Made by a program: the position numbers and the translations under genes. This document shows, one piece after another, positions 42,170 through 51,025 of a DNA stretch of 64,000 nt. Origin of the DNA: Arcicella lustrica. GTDB lineage: Bacteria; Bacteroidota; Bacteroidia; Cytophagales; Spirosomataceae. The notes beneath the pieces were generated by a model. The model ran no database searches. It was not told the DNA's origin and saw nothing but the letters and a program-made list of their open reading frames with translations. The DNA is taken from assembly GCF_034930985.1 (NCBI RefSeq), contig NZ_JAYGIM010000003.1, forward strand, positions 1 through 64,000, in the 5' to 3' direction. The stretch's first letter is position 1. Every line of letters starts with the position of its first letter.

Positions 42170-43225
42170 ATGATAACGGGAAATGAACAACAAACTCTTC
42201 GCTCTGCTTTTTTTGATAATGCAGAGCTTCATTTTATTCTATTTGACAGTGAACTGAATGTTATAGATGCAAATGAAACCTTACTTAAATTTTATCATCT
42301 TGAGCGAGATGCTTTCGTTGGAAAACATATTTTAGAAGTAGCTCCTAACGCTGAAGAAAAAGGATTAGTAAAAAAATACAATGAAGTAATACTTACTGGT
42401 AAACCCATTATTATTGAAGAAATTATTGGAAGTCCAATTTATGGAAATCAGTACAATAGAGTAAAAGCCTTCAAAGTTGGTAACGGTGTTGGTGTGGCAA
42501 TTTCTAATATTACCGAATATAGAAATACGATAGAATCTTTAGAAGTATTTTCGTACAGATTATCGCACGATATTAAAAGCCCAATGACAAGTGTATTGGA
42601 ATTAACAAAAATGGCACTTCAAGAAGACCCCGTTGATATTGATACCCTAAAAAGCTATTGCGGACTGATTAATGAAAGCGTTAGTAGATTATTAGAAACG
42701 GTAGAGCAAGTAAACAAATCTCTCAAAATCCAAAAAGAGATTCCGCATTTTGAATTAATTGATTTCAAGACTATTATTGATGAAGTAAAAAAATCTCTAG
42801 CCAGCGTTGAAGGTTATTCTGCTCAACATTTTGAAGAAATAATAGATTTACCTTTTGATTTTCACTTTGATAAATCCATCATTACTTCATTATTTCAGAA
42901 CATCATTGATAATGCAATCAAATACAGAAATATTGAAAGAGATGATTCATCCTTAAAAATAAATATTTCAGGCGATAAGGAATTTGTAAAAATTATTTTG
43001 TCGGACAATGGAATTGGCATCAAAAAAGAATTGCAAAAAAACATTTTCAAGCTATTCTATCGTGCTACTAGTCAAGCACATGGCACAGGAATTGGACTTT
43101 ATACTTTAAGATATACCATCGAAAAACTTGGAGGGAGAATCTTTTTTGAGAGTATCGAAGGACAAGGAACTACTTTTAAAATCATCATTCCTAATAAAAT
43201 CGGCTCAATAAATCCTGTAGTATAA
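42170..43225 (+). CDS. PAS-domain histidine kinase, soluble
   Basis: 351 residues without a TM segment. A PAS domain occupies about 1-115 (AELHFILFDSELNVIDANETLLKFYHLERDAFVGKHILEVAP). HisKA has the phosphorylated His in FSYRLSHDIKSPMTSVLELTKMA. HATPase_c has the N box NIIDNAIKYR, G1 LSDNGIGI and G2 HGTGIGLYTL. The kinase is complete and cytoplasmic, so it probably senses an internal signal through PAS. It is divergent from the TPR kinase; no receiver protein is encoded next to it. A strong bidirectional terminator follows. Confidence 0.91.
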   Translation: MITGNEQQTLRSAFFDNAELHFILFDSELNVIDANETLLKFYHLERDAFVGKHILEVAPNAEEKGLVKKYNEVILTGKPIIIEEIIGSPIYGNQYNRVKAFKVGNGVGVAISNITEYRNTIESLEVFSYRLSHDIKSPMTSVLELTKMALQEDPVDIDTLKSYCGLINESVSRLLETVEQVNKSLKIQKEIPHFELIDFKTIIDEVKKSLASVEGYSAQHFEEIIDLPFDFHFDKSIITSLFQNIIDNAIKYRNIERDDSSLKINISGDKEFVKIILSDNGIGIKKELQKNIFKLFYRATSQAHGTGIGLYTLRYTIEKLGGRIFFESIEGQGTTFKIIIPNKIGSINPVV

Positions 43226-43234
43226 AAAATGATT

Positions 43235-43274
43235 TAGGTATTTTCCTCAGCGTAATAACTGAGGAAAATACCTA
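43235..43274. terminator. Bidirectional terminator, 16-bp perfect stem
   Basis: TAGGTATTTTCCTCAG (43235-43250) and CTGAGGAAAATACCTA (43259-43274) pair perfectly around CGTAATAA, between the convergent kinase and HupE/UreJ-like genes. Confidence 0.9.
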
Positions 43275-43275
43275 T

Positions 43276-43875
43276 TTAAGCCTTCAAAAAATCTGTCCCT
43301 AAAATTAAGGTGATAGCAATTCCCGCTACTAAACTTGATAGAATTAAATTCCAATCGTGTTTTTTTACTTTGAAAATATCTAATAGCAGAGAACTCAACA
43401 ATAAGGAAAGTAACACAATCAGTAATTGTCCGATTTCTAAACCAATATTAAAGGACAAAAGCGGTTGCCAAATACTTTCTTCTTTTCCCAACAAACTTCT
43501 AAGGTAATTTGAAAAACCCATTCCATGAATTAACCCAAAAATCATTGCCATCGGATAACGTAAAATGGAAGAATGTTCTGCTTGTGAAGCTCGCTCAGAA
43601 GATTTATGAAACAGATTGATAAAACAAGTAAGGACAATAGTGACGGGAATTAAAAATTCTATAAATTCTGAGCTATAAGTAATTATTTGAAGTGTTGCCA
43701 AAGCCAAAGTAAGCGAGTGCCCAATGGTAAATGCTGTAACCAAAATAGCTACCTTTTTTAAATCCTTGAGTCGAAAAATAGCACATAGCGCAACAACAAA
43801 CAAAATATGGTCATAACCATTGATATCTGTAATGTGTTGAAAGCCAAGCTTGAAGAATGTTTGAAAGTCTGACAT
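43276..43875 (-). CDS. HupE/UreJ-family membrane protein
   Basis: 199 residues with six predicted TM helices. The family's His/Asp motif is FQHITDINGYDHILFV near the N-terminus, and a second pair of motifs is TIGHSLTLALA and FGLIHGMGFSNYL. HupE/UreJ proteins are thought to be secondary nickel or cobalt permeases or accessory proteins; the metal cannot be told from sequence. It lacks an N-terminal signal, unlike true HupE. Context: at the left edge of a metal- and haem-related region, opposite in strand to the rest. The promoter is at 43911-43918. Confidence 0.85.
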   Translation of the reverse strand: MSDFQTFFKLGFQHITDINGYDHILFVVALCAIFRLKDLKKVAILVTAFTIGHSLTLALATLQIITYSSEFIEFLIPVTIVLTCFINLFHKSSERASQAEHSSILRYPMAMIFGLIHGMGFSNYLRSLLGKEESIWQPLLSFNIGLEIGQLLIVLLSLLLSSLLLDIFKVKKHDWNLILSSLVAGIAITLILGTDFLKA

Positions 43876-43891
43876 GATGTTGATGATTAAT

Positions 43892-43918
43892 TTTTGTGGT
43901 TAGTAATCCACAAAAGTA
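43892..43918 (-). promoter_or_regulatory. -7 box followed by a hairpin
   Basis: The minus strand carries TACTTTTG (43918-43911), a match to TAnnTTTG. TTTTGTGG (43892-43899) and CCACAAAA (43908-43915) form an 8-bp inverted repeat that starts inside the -7 box, as at 16862-16890. The start codon lies 36 bases beyond the box. Confidence 0.65.
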
Positions 43919-44004
43919 AATATTTTAAATTGATTTTTATTTAAAATAACATCAGGGTACAACTTATTGATTCTGGTAGTAAATTGCGTGAAATTTTAAA
44001 ATCC

Positions 44005-44394
44005 ATGAAAACCAAAAACTACATAGCATTACTGCTTTTGGTGCTGATTAGCGTAAAAACGCTACTCGTACCTGTGGTGTATTTGGATTTTGAATTAAGA
44101 AAGGAGTACATCATTCAAAACCTTTGTGAAAACCGTTTCAAACCACAAATGAATTGTAATGGTCATTGTTATTTAGCTAAAAAACTACAAAAAGTAGCTG
44201 AAGACAATGCCACCAAAGAAACACAAAAACAAGGGCAATCTCTCAAGAAAATCTTGGAAGAAGTGTTTGATGCCGAGCCAACTTTCTCTTTAGAATGGGC
44301 TTTTTTACCTCTTTCTTCAAAATCTATCTACACATTTCTTACTGAAAATTCAGTAAGTGTTAGTTCTTCTCTTTTTCATCCTCCGACTGTCTAA
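44005..44394 (+). CDS. Small membrane-anchored Cys-motif protein, metal-locus type
   Basis: 129 residues from the ATG at 44005; an in-frame TTG at 43984 is an alternative. An N-terminal TM/signal segment (residues 5-27) is followed by C41-x9-C51-x3-C55 in the context LCENRFKPQMNCNGHCYLAKKL, then a Lys/Glu-rich helix and a hydrophobic C-terminus ending FHPPTV. A paralogue with the same Cys spacing and CYLAKKL motif lies at 56432. Both stand just upstream of genes for metal or haem handling (here a TonB receptor and a PepSY protein). Metal binding is inferred, not shown. No named family known to me. Confidence 0.75.
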   Translation: MKTKNYIALLLLVLISVKTLLVPVVYLDFELRKEYIIQNLCENRFKPQMNCNGHCYLAKKLQKVAEDNATKETQKQGQSLKKILEEVFDAEPTFSLEWAFLPLSSKSIYTFLTENSVSVSSSLFHPPTV

Positions 44395-44677
44395 TCACAG
44401 AAATTTTCTGGTTTTGTTTTTTATTTTTTGAAGAAGTATCTGGCTTTCTTCCAAGTTAATCTTTTGCTTCAAAATATATAAACGAACAAATCCCCCATTT
44501 TCTTTCAAGTATTAACACAGTCATTCTTTAAAATGCTGCTGTTTGGTTTTTGTATGTCTGCTTGATTCAGCCATGTATGCTTTGTATTATTTCAATACGA
44601 GAAAGCTTTCTGAATAATTTAAGCTCATAAAAACAAGAATTCCAAAGCTCAGTAGCCTATTGCTATTCATAAAAAAG

Positions 44678-47041
44678 ATGAAAAACATAGTCAATTTTAT
44701 CCTCGTCATGTTTTTGACGATAAGTACTTCCTTTGCCCAAAATCTAATAAAAGGTAAAATTTTTGATAGCTCCACCAAAGAACCCGTAGTAGGTGCATCC
44801 GTAAGAGCTTTAAGCACAAATGTTGGAACTACTACCAATATCAACGGTGAATTTGCCTTGAAAACTAACGAGAAAATCAATAAAATTTCGATTTCAAGCA
44901 TTGGTTTTCAGACTTTAGAAATGGATTACAAAACCGAGCAAGTACTCAATATTTCTTTAGAGCCTTCGGTAGAAAACCTTCAACAAGTAGTAGTAACTGC
45001 CAATCGTGAAGCAGGTTTACGCACTGAAGCTCCTGTGGCGATTTCAAAATTATCATCCACTTTGATTAACGATGCCAAGCCAACGAGTATGTACGAAATC
45101 ATCAACAAAACGCCCGGTGTAGTGATGATGAATTACAATAATGAACAACACGGGATGGGGATTCGTCAACCAATGGGAACGGCTGCTTACTTTTTGTATT
45201 TAGAAGATGGTGTGCCGATTCGTCCGATGGGCGTTTTCAACCACAATGCCATTATTGAAATGAATGTATTTTCGGTTTCATCGGTAGAAGTAGTAAAAGG
45301 ACCAGCTTCCTCATTATACGGCCCAGAAGCCGTTGGTGGTGCGATTAACTTTATTACGCAACGCCCAACTGCTGTTCCTACGGCAAGAGTAGGTATTCAA
45401 TTTGATAATTATGGTTATAAAAGAATTCAATACGGAGCAGGTGCAAGAGTTGGCAAATTTGGTTTGTACTTAGGCGGTTATGTGGCGAAACAAATAGATT
45501 CTTGGCAAGCAAGAAGTGATTTCGATAAAACATCTTTCAATGCCAGAGCCGAATACAAAATTTCTGATAAAACTCGCTTGGTAAGTACTTTGGCTTATAA
45601 CGATTACTACTCACAAACAGGCGGAAGCGTTGACTCTATCGCATTTTACAAAAGAGAATATTCATCAACTTCAGATTTTACTTACAGAAAAGTATTAGCG
45701 ACTCGTGCCAAAATTTCTTTAGAACATACTTGGAATGCCAATGCTGAAACGACCGTTACGCCATATTATCGTGATAATACTGTCGGACAAAACCCAAGTT
45801 ATTCAATTCGTTGGACGACTGGAGCGACTACAGCTAAAGGAGAAATCAATGATAATTCATTTACTTCTTATGGCGTATTGGCACAACATTCACAAAGATT
45901 TAATTTCCTGAAAGCCCGTTTGTTAGTCGGTGGTACTTATGATTATTCAACGAATCCGTATCGTTCTTATACAATCGACCTTACGGCAAAACTGCGTGCA
46001 GATGGAAAATCGGTTGAAAAATATACTTTGGTAAAAGAAAATCCAGATGTTTTTGTAGCCAAGTATGATGCTAAAATCTACAACACAGGTTTATTCTCGC
46101 AATTTGATTTTGAGCCAATCCAAAAACTAAGACTTTCATTAGGGCTTCGTTGCGACCGTATGGCTTTTGATTATTTAAACTATTTGGATAACAACGCCGA
46201 AGGTTCAAAAGAGTACAGCCAAGTAACGCCAAAAATCGGAGCAACTTATGATTTAGGCAATGGAAAAGGAATTTATGCTAATTATTCACAAGGTTTTTCG
46301 CCTCCGGGCTTAACGGCTGTTTTCCGTAAAACACCTACGGGAAGTGCAAATCCATTTTACTACAATTTAACACCTGCCTATTTCGACAACAAAGAAGTAG
46401 GCGGTTGGGCTTCCTTTTTAGATAACAAGATTTATATCGACGTTGCCTATTATGAAATGAATGGTAAAAACGAATTATTAAGTATTCGTCAGCCCGACAA
46501 CTCTACTGACTATCAATCTGCTGGAAAAACTTTGCACAGAGGTATCGAATACGGCATTACTTATAAACCCAACTCAGAATGGTTTATTCGTTTTGGCGGA
46601 ACAAATGCCGTTCACCGTTTTATCGAATTTACTTTGAGTACAAGAGCTTCGGACGTGGTGAAAAATGTGAACGGAAAAGATATGCCTTCAGCTCCTTCGT
46701 TTATTGCCAATTCTGAAATCACTTACAAACCAAAATGGGCGAAAGGTTTGCGTGCTGCTATCGAATGGCAACGCCTGTCGTCGTACTACCAAAACCAAAT
46801 CAATACGGTGATGTACAACGACAAAACCGCTTTCGGACTTTCGGGAGTGAGCGTATTGAACTTCCGTGCAGGCTATAATTTCAAAGGCATTGAAGTATTT
46901 ACCAACATCATGAACTTGACGGACGAATTATACGCTAATCAGGCTTCAAGAGGTAATAATGCTACTGACAGAACAACTTACACGCCAGCCGCTCCACGTA
47001 CTGTGGTGATTGGCTTGCAGTACAATTTTACGGGTAAATAA
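44678..47041 (+). CDS. TonB-dependent outer-membrane receptor
   Basis: 787 residues from the ATG at 44678 (MKNIVNFILVM); the ATG at 44660 precedes the natural signal peptide. A signal (1-20) is followed by a carboxypeptidase regulatory-like domain (LIKGKIFDSSTKEPVVGASVRALST, about 22-100). The plug domain (about 110-215) contains SVEVVKGPASSLYGPEAVGGAINFI. The 22-strand barrel ends AAPRTVVIGLQYNFTGK with a C-terminal aromatic strand. It is a siderophore/metal-type receptor rather than a SusC (no SusD partner, shorter). Neighbours: the Cys-motif protein upstream and a PepSY protein downstream suggest a chelated metal substrate. The 283-bp gap before it holds no gene. Confidence 0.92.
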   Translation: MKNIVNFILVMFLTISTSFAQNLIKGKIFDSSTKEPVVGASVRALSTNVGTTTNINGEFALKTNEKINKISISSIGFQTLEMDYKTEQVLNISLEPSVENLQQVVVTANREAGLRTEAPVAISKLSSTLINDAKPTSMYEIINKTPGVVMMNYNNEQHGMGIRQPMGTAAYFLYLEDGVPIRPMGVFNHNAIIEMNVFSVSSVEVVKGPASSLYGPEAVGGAINFITQRPTAVPTARVGIQFDNYGYKRIQYGAGARVGKFGLYLGGYVAKQIDSWQARSDFDKTSFNARAEYKISDKTRLVSTLAYNDYYSQTGGSVDSIAFYKREYSSTSDFTYRKVLATRAKISLEHTWNANAETTVTPYYRDNTVGQNPSYSIRWTTGATTAKGEINDNSFTSYGVLAQHSQRFNFLKARLLVGGTYDYSTNPYRSYTIDLTAKLRADGKSVEKYTLVKENPDVFVAKYDAKIYNTGLFSQFDFEPIQKLRLSLGLRCDRMAFDYLNYLDNNAEGSKEYSQVTPKIGATYDLGNGKGIYANYSQGFSPPGLTAVFRKTPTGSANPFYYNLTPAYFDNKEVGGWASFLDNKIYIDVAYYEMNGKNELLSIRQPDNSTDYQSAGKTLHRGIEYGITYKPNSEWFIRFGGTNAVHRFIEFTLSTRASDVVKNVNGKDMPSAPSFIANSEITYKPKWAKGLRAAIEWQRLSSYYQNQINTVMYNDKTAFGLSGVSVLNFRAGYNFKGIEVFTNIMNLTDELYANQASRGNNATDRTTYTPAAPRTVVIGLQYNFTGK

Positions 47042-47043
47042 TT

Positions 47044-47150
47044 GTGAATGAGTGAGTTGTGAGTTAGTGAATTGTGAATTAGTGATTGAGTGATTATACA
47101 ATCTCTAATGATTAATATTCACTAATTCACAATTCACTCAATCACTAAAT
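47044..47150. repeat. TTCACTAATTCAC-type inverted repeat, locus 3
   Basis: A perfect 20-bp inverted repeat has arms at 47066-47085 (AGTGAATTGTGAATTAGTGA) and 47119-47138. A 14-bp pair, TTAGTGATTGAGTG and its complement, lies at about 47080-47093 and 47134-47147. The words are those of 27716-27833 and of the PL11-GH105 gap. It separates the TonB receptor from the PepSY gene and could pause or stabilise the transcript. Confidence 0.82.
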
Positions 47151-47160
47151 AAAAAAAAAC

Positions 47161-48795
47161 ATGGCAAATAACATCATTGATATAGCCGACGAACAGGTTC
47201 AGAAAGAATCGTACTTCGGAGGAATGAAGAAAAAAATTAAACGAAATATTTATCGTTGGCACAGAATCATCGGTTTGATTACGATGATTCCTGTAATCTT
47301 TTGGTGTATTTCAGGAATGATGCACCCTTTTATGTCGCATTGGTTTAAAGTAAAATTGGCACATGAATTTGTAAAGCCAGAGGCGTTAAACCAAGCACAA
47401 ATCAAATTGTCTTTACAAGAAGTATTGAACAAAAATGAAATTACAGAATTTAAAAATTTCAGAATTGTCAGCTTCAATAATCAAACTTACTATCAAGTAA
47501 AAAGAGTAAGTAATCGTTTGGTGTACTTTAATGCTACCGATGCTAAAATGCTTGAAAATGGCGATAAAAAGTACGCTGAATTTTTGGCTCGTTATTTTAC
47601 AGAAGACCAAAATTCAGCCATTAAAAGTATTGAAGAAATCACAGATTTTGATGAGGAATACGCTTATGTGAATCGCCTGTTGCCCGTTTGGAAAGTATCA
47701 TTCGACCGAGCCGACGGAATGGATATTTATGTAGAAACCGAACAAACACGTTTGGCAAATTTCAACGAAAACCGTAGAAAAGCATTTTTGTGGGTTTTCA
47801 GAACGTTTCATAACTGGGATTTCTTGACAAAAATTTCCAATAATACGCTCAGAATTTCAATCATGATTGGCTTTCTTGCTATCATCATTATTTCAATGTT
47901 GAGCGGTTTGGTGATTTATGGGTTTATGTGGGGGAAATTCAAAAAACCATGCAATGCCAACGATAAAGTAGGTATTTTACGAAAATATCACCGCCAAATT
48001 GGGCTTTGGGTTGCTTTTGTCACTTTTACTTTCGCTTTTTCGGGAGCTTATCACGCTACAAAAAAACTTACCCCCGACGAACGCATCAAGTATTTCTATC
48101 AACCAAGCATCAAAACGGTAGATTTACAAACGGCTAATTTGGCTTTGCCTTTAGACTGGACTAAGGTTGCAAATCTTTCATTAGCTACAATCGACGATAA
48201 ATTGTATTACCAAGTATTTGCAAAGTCGAAAGAAAAAGGAGCTTGGGAAAAAGAACAACAAGACAAAGCCGAACGTTTTAATGAAACTAAAAAGACGGTT
48301 GTAAAAGCTAATATTCAATATTATGATGTTCAAACAGCAAGTCTTTTAGAAAACGGAATCAATGAACATGCTAAAGAATTGGTCGGACATTTTATTGAGC
48401 AAGGAAAAACAGGTGGCGACCCAGCTTGTTGCGAGTTAGGAGAAAGTGCAGAAACAAGTGAAGACGAAAGTACTTTGCCAGCCATTGCTTCAACAGGCTA
48501 TTTAACAAAGTTCGACAAAGAGTATGGTTTTGTAAACAAACGCTTGCCGGTAGTGAAATTAGCTTTGGCAACCGACAACCATTTAACTTATTATGTAGAA
48601 CCAGCCACCAGTCGTTTATCCGCACAAATCGTTGATTCAGACCGACGTGAAGGACTTTCTTTTGGCGTATTACATAAATTCTTGTTCATGGATTGGGCAG
48701 GAAAAGACATTCGAGACATCGTTACGATTCTTTCAGCTTTAGGTATTTTGGTTGTGAGTTTATTTGGATTTGCTTTGTTTTTGAAGGTAAAGTAG
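47161..48795 (+). CDS. PepSY-domain membrane protein (PepSY_TM)
   Basis: 544 residues with four clear TM helices (about 38-60 IIGLITMIPVIFWCISGMMHPF; about 238-260 ISIMIGFLAIIIISMLSGLVIYG; about 280-297; about 520-540). Two extracytoplasmic parts carry PepSY-like repeats (LARYFTEDQNSAIKSIEEITDFDEEYAYVNRLLPVWKV; LTKFDKEYGFVNKRLPVVKLAL). Family members with TonB receptors are thought to reduce or process siderophore-bound iron, using haem bound by TM histidines. The acidic insert GGDPACCELGESAETSEDES contains a Cys pair not usual for the family and could bind metal. It follows the receptor by 119 bp on the same strand. Confidence 0.85.
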   Translation: MANNIIDIADEQVQKESYFGGMKKKIKRNIYRWHRIIGLITMIPVIFWCISGMMHPFMSHWFKVKLAHEFVKPEALNQAQIKLSLQEVLNKNEITEFKNFRIVSFNNQTYYQVKRVSNRLVYFNATDAKMLENGDKKYAEFLARYFTEDQNSAIKSIEEITDFDEEYAYVNRLLPVWKVSFDRADGMDIYVETEQTRLANFNENRRKAFLWVFRTFHNWDFLTKISNNTLRISIMIGFLAIIIISMLSGLVIYGFMWGKFKKPCNANDKVGILRKYHRQIGLWVAFVTFTFAFSGAYHATKKLTPDERIKYFYQPSIKTVDLQTANLALPLDWTKVANLSLATIDDKLYYQVFAKSKEKGAWEKEQQDKAERFNETKKTVVKANIQYYDVQTASLLENGINEHAKELVGHFIEQGKTGGDPACCELGESAETSEDESTLPAIASTGYLTKFDKEYGFVNKRLPVVKLALATDNHLTYYVEPATSRLSAQIVDSDRREGLSFGVLHKFLFMDWAGKDIRDIVTILSALGILVVSLFGFALFLKVK

Positions 48796-48803
48796 GAAAG
48801 AAA

Positions 48804-48839
48804 ATAGTCGTAGAATATCTAAGAATGTTCTACGACTAT
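48804..48839. terminator. Bidirectional terminator
   Basis: ATAGTCGTAGAA (48804-48815) and TTCTACGACTAT (48828-48839) pair perfectly. It separates the convergent PepSY gene and the small ORF at 48856. Confidence 0.8.
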
Positions 48840-48855
48840 TAGCAGTTCACTAAAC

Positions 48856-49131
48856 CTAATAAATTAAATATCTAACTTTTAGTATCCCATCAATTTTTCC
48901 AAAACTTTCAAAATCTGCATTTATTTTGTAAGTTATCCAAAATGCTTTGTCAAACATTTCTGGAACGATTTTTCGTTGGGGTACTTCTTTTATTTCTAAA
49001 ATTTCAATGGTTTTCTTTTTAGAGCTTACCAGAGGAAGAATATATAAACTCAATCCCCAATCATCACTATTTTGAATACCAAGCTTAAATTTTGATTTAA
49101 TTTGTTCATACTTCATTTCATTAGTCTTCAT
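48856..49131 (-). CDS. Short hypothetical protein, possibly 5'-truncated
   Basis: 91 residues from the only in-frame ATG. The same frame stays open upstream to beyond 49190 and reads like protein (AYDSLYSIELVTLKVKSD), but offers no ATG, GTG or TTG there and runs into the end of the upstream gene. The body (DDWGLSLYILPLVSSKKKTIEILEIKEVPQRKIVPEMFDKAFWITYKI...) looks like a beta-rich fragment. Either it starts at 49131 or it is the remnant of a longer gene whose 5' part was lost when the present upstream gene arrived. No family recognised. Confidence 0.45.
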   Translation of the reverse strand: MKTNEMKYEQIKSKFKLGIQNSDDWGLSLYILPLVSSKKKTIEILEIKEVPQRKIVPEMFDKAFWITYKINADFESFGKIDGILKVRYLIY

Positions 49132-49190
49132 ACTATCCGATTTAACTTTAAGAGTTACTAATTCAATAGAATATAAGGAATCATATGCAA

Positions 49191-51005
49191 TTATTTTATG
49201 TGTAACAAACGTTTTGTTTCAACAATATCATCAACTGTTAAGCGATAATAATATACGTTGATAGATGAGAGGGATAGTTCCTTGATATCAAAAGGGTAAC
49301 TGTATTTTCCAGCAGCATGATTTCCATTAGCCAATGTTTTAATAACGGTGCCTTTGCTATCTATAATATCTAATCTTAAATTATTAGCATCCGAAGGTAA
49401 TTCAAAGGCAATTGTCGTTTCAAAGTTTTCATAAGTTGGGTTTGGATAAACGGAGCTTTTAATAATACTTTCATTTTCTAAAAAAACATCTTTATCACTT
49501 GCAATGCGTGCATTTGTTAAAGTTACAGGTAAATATACTTTCCTAGTAAGCATAAAATTGCCATTGCTAGCTTTTATGTAACAACGCCAATTACCTGAAT
49601 TAGATGCTAAAGTAATTGAATTGCTACATGGACTTGGGGATGAAGAACAATCGACATCTTTATAGTTACCATCATATTGAACCCATCTATATTCAGAATA
49701 ACCACTTGGAACAGATAGAGTAGCACCACCTGATGAATTTGGTGTTACAGAGATAGAAGGAATTGATGATGATTGAATTGGAGTTTTTGCTTTTAAACTA
49801 CCAAAATTCGAGAAGTATTGGTTAGCTAAATCAAATAATCCATCTTTTGCAAAATGTGTTCTATCTAATTGCCTTTTTGTTCCTTCAGATCCAATAGGGT
49901 CAAAAATGTCATCAGAATTTCCAGCACCAATTACTCCACCTTTATTTGTTCTACTTGTATTTTGACCTGCTAAAACATTAGAAGAAGTTTTGTCTATTCC
50001 TTCATGATTAATACGAGAAACATTAGAAATTGCCCAAGCTAAATTTCCATTAAAATGATCTCTACTTTTTTGAATTACGTTGTCTAAAAGAGAGGCGTAG
50101 GTAGCAGATGAACTATTTGTAACCGTATTAGATTCTCCCTGATGCCATAAAATGCCTCTAATACCAAACATAGAAGCATAATAGTGGAGCGTGTTCCTTA
50201 AAGCTATATATGGTTGTCCTTGTCCATTATTCTCTGATGTGGGAACTCCAGCTGAATTACAATGAATATTATTATCCCACAAAGGATTTTGTACATACGC
50301 ATTTTGGTCATCAGCTGTAGCCGACCAATTATCAACTGAAGTACCACTTGCACCAACATTGAAGAATAATACAGGTATTATTTTACCATCTTCAAAATCA
50401 ACAATACGATTTCCTAATCTTTGGTATGCCCAAACTCCTACACCATTTGGGCCAACTCTTGAAGAGTTTTCCATTTTTCCAAAAATTGGAAATGGCGCAA
50501 TAGATCTTTTACAAAAAAGTTGTTCATTGTTACTTATTACGCAGTCATAAGGGGAGTTTGAAGTATTTGCTTCTGGAGGTGGGATGGGGCCGACTCCCTG
50601 AGCATTAGATTGTCCTGCTATTACGATTACTTCTCCAACCCCAAATTTTATTGAAGAAGTACCACCAATTTGGTTGTTATTTTGTGATGCTCTAATGTAC
50701 ATACGATACCACCCTGTACTGATAGGTAAATTAAACTGGAAAGTTCTACCACCACCAAAATCATTTATATTAACCCAAGACTGAGAATTATAGTTTGTAT
50801 TATTTCCATCTCTATCTAAGGTTACTAATTTATATTGAATTTGATATGTGCTTGTACTAACCATAGCTTGTCCACCAAATGTTACTGTAGTTTGTCCAGT
50901 GTTATCCCTTTGGAATACTGAACGTTCTAAGGGAAGAGATAATGAAACTTGACCCTTTGCAACTATGTTTGTTAGCAGTATAAACAAAATTATATATGAT
51001 TTCAT
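49191..51005 (-). CDS. SGNH carbohydrate esterase with T9SS C-terminal sorting domain
   Basis: 604 residues: signal peptide (1-18); an N-terminal beta-sandwich (about 25-125); then the sialate O-acetylesterase-like (SASA/DUF303) SGNH domain with VIAGQSNAQGVG (nucleophile Ser), GASGTSVDNW (Gly) and LWHQGESNT (block with Gln/Glu). An Ig-like domain lies at about 410-490. The C-terminal 85 residues are a type A Por secretion domain (SSVYPNPTYENFETTIAF...KLADG-like segment...VETKRLLHIK). It should be secreted by the type IX system and removed from or attached to the surface. Substrate: acetylated glycans, unspecified. It lies in a minus-strand patch that interrupts the metal-related genes. Confidence 0.9.
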   Translation of the reverse strand: MKSYIILFILLTNIVAKGQVSLSLPLERSVFQRDNTGQTTVTFGGQAMVSTSTYQIQYKLVTLDRDGNNTNYNSQSWVNINDFGGGRTFQFNLPISTGWYRMYIRASQNNNQIGGTSSIKFGVGEVIVIAGQSNAQGVGPIPPPEANTSNSPYDCVISNNEQLFCKRSIAPFPIFGKMENSSRVGPNGVGVWAYQRLGNRIVDFEDGKIIPVLFFNVGASGTSVDNWSATADDQNAYVQNPLWDNNIHCNSAGVPTSENNGQGQPYIALRNTLHYYASMFGIRGILWHQGESNTVTNSSSATYASLLDNVIQKSRDHFNGNLAWAISNVSRINHEGIDKTSSNVLAGQNTSRTNKGGVIGAGNSDDIFDPIGSEGTKRQLDRTHFAKDGLFDLANQYFSNFGSLKAKTPIQSSSIPSISVTPNSSGGATLSVPSGYSEYRWVQYDGNYKDVDCSSSPSPCSNSITLASNSGNWRCYIKASNGNFMLTRKVYLPVTLTNARIASDKDVFLENESIIKSSVYPNPTYENFETTIAFELPSDANNLRLDIIDSKGTVIKTLANGNHAAGKYSYPFDIKELSLSSINVYYYRLTVDDIVETKRLLHIK

Positions 51006-51025
51006 AAGTTTTTTAGGTTTATTTA

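Noticed and set aside
44660..44677. Earlier start of the TonB receptor gene
   Set aside because: An upstream in-frame ATG would place charged residues before the signal peptide; the ATG at 44678 gives a normal signal sequence. The same reasoning moved the starts of the genes at 30405, 53266, 54780 and 57872 and of the minus-strand genes starting at 22664, 52261 and 62655.
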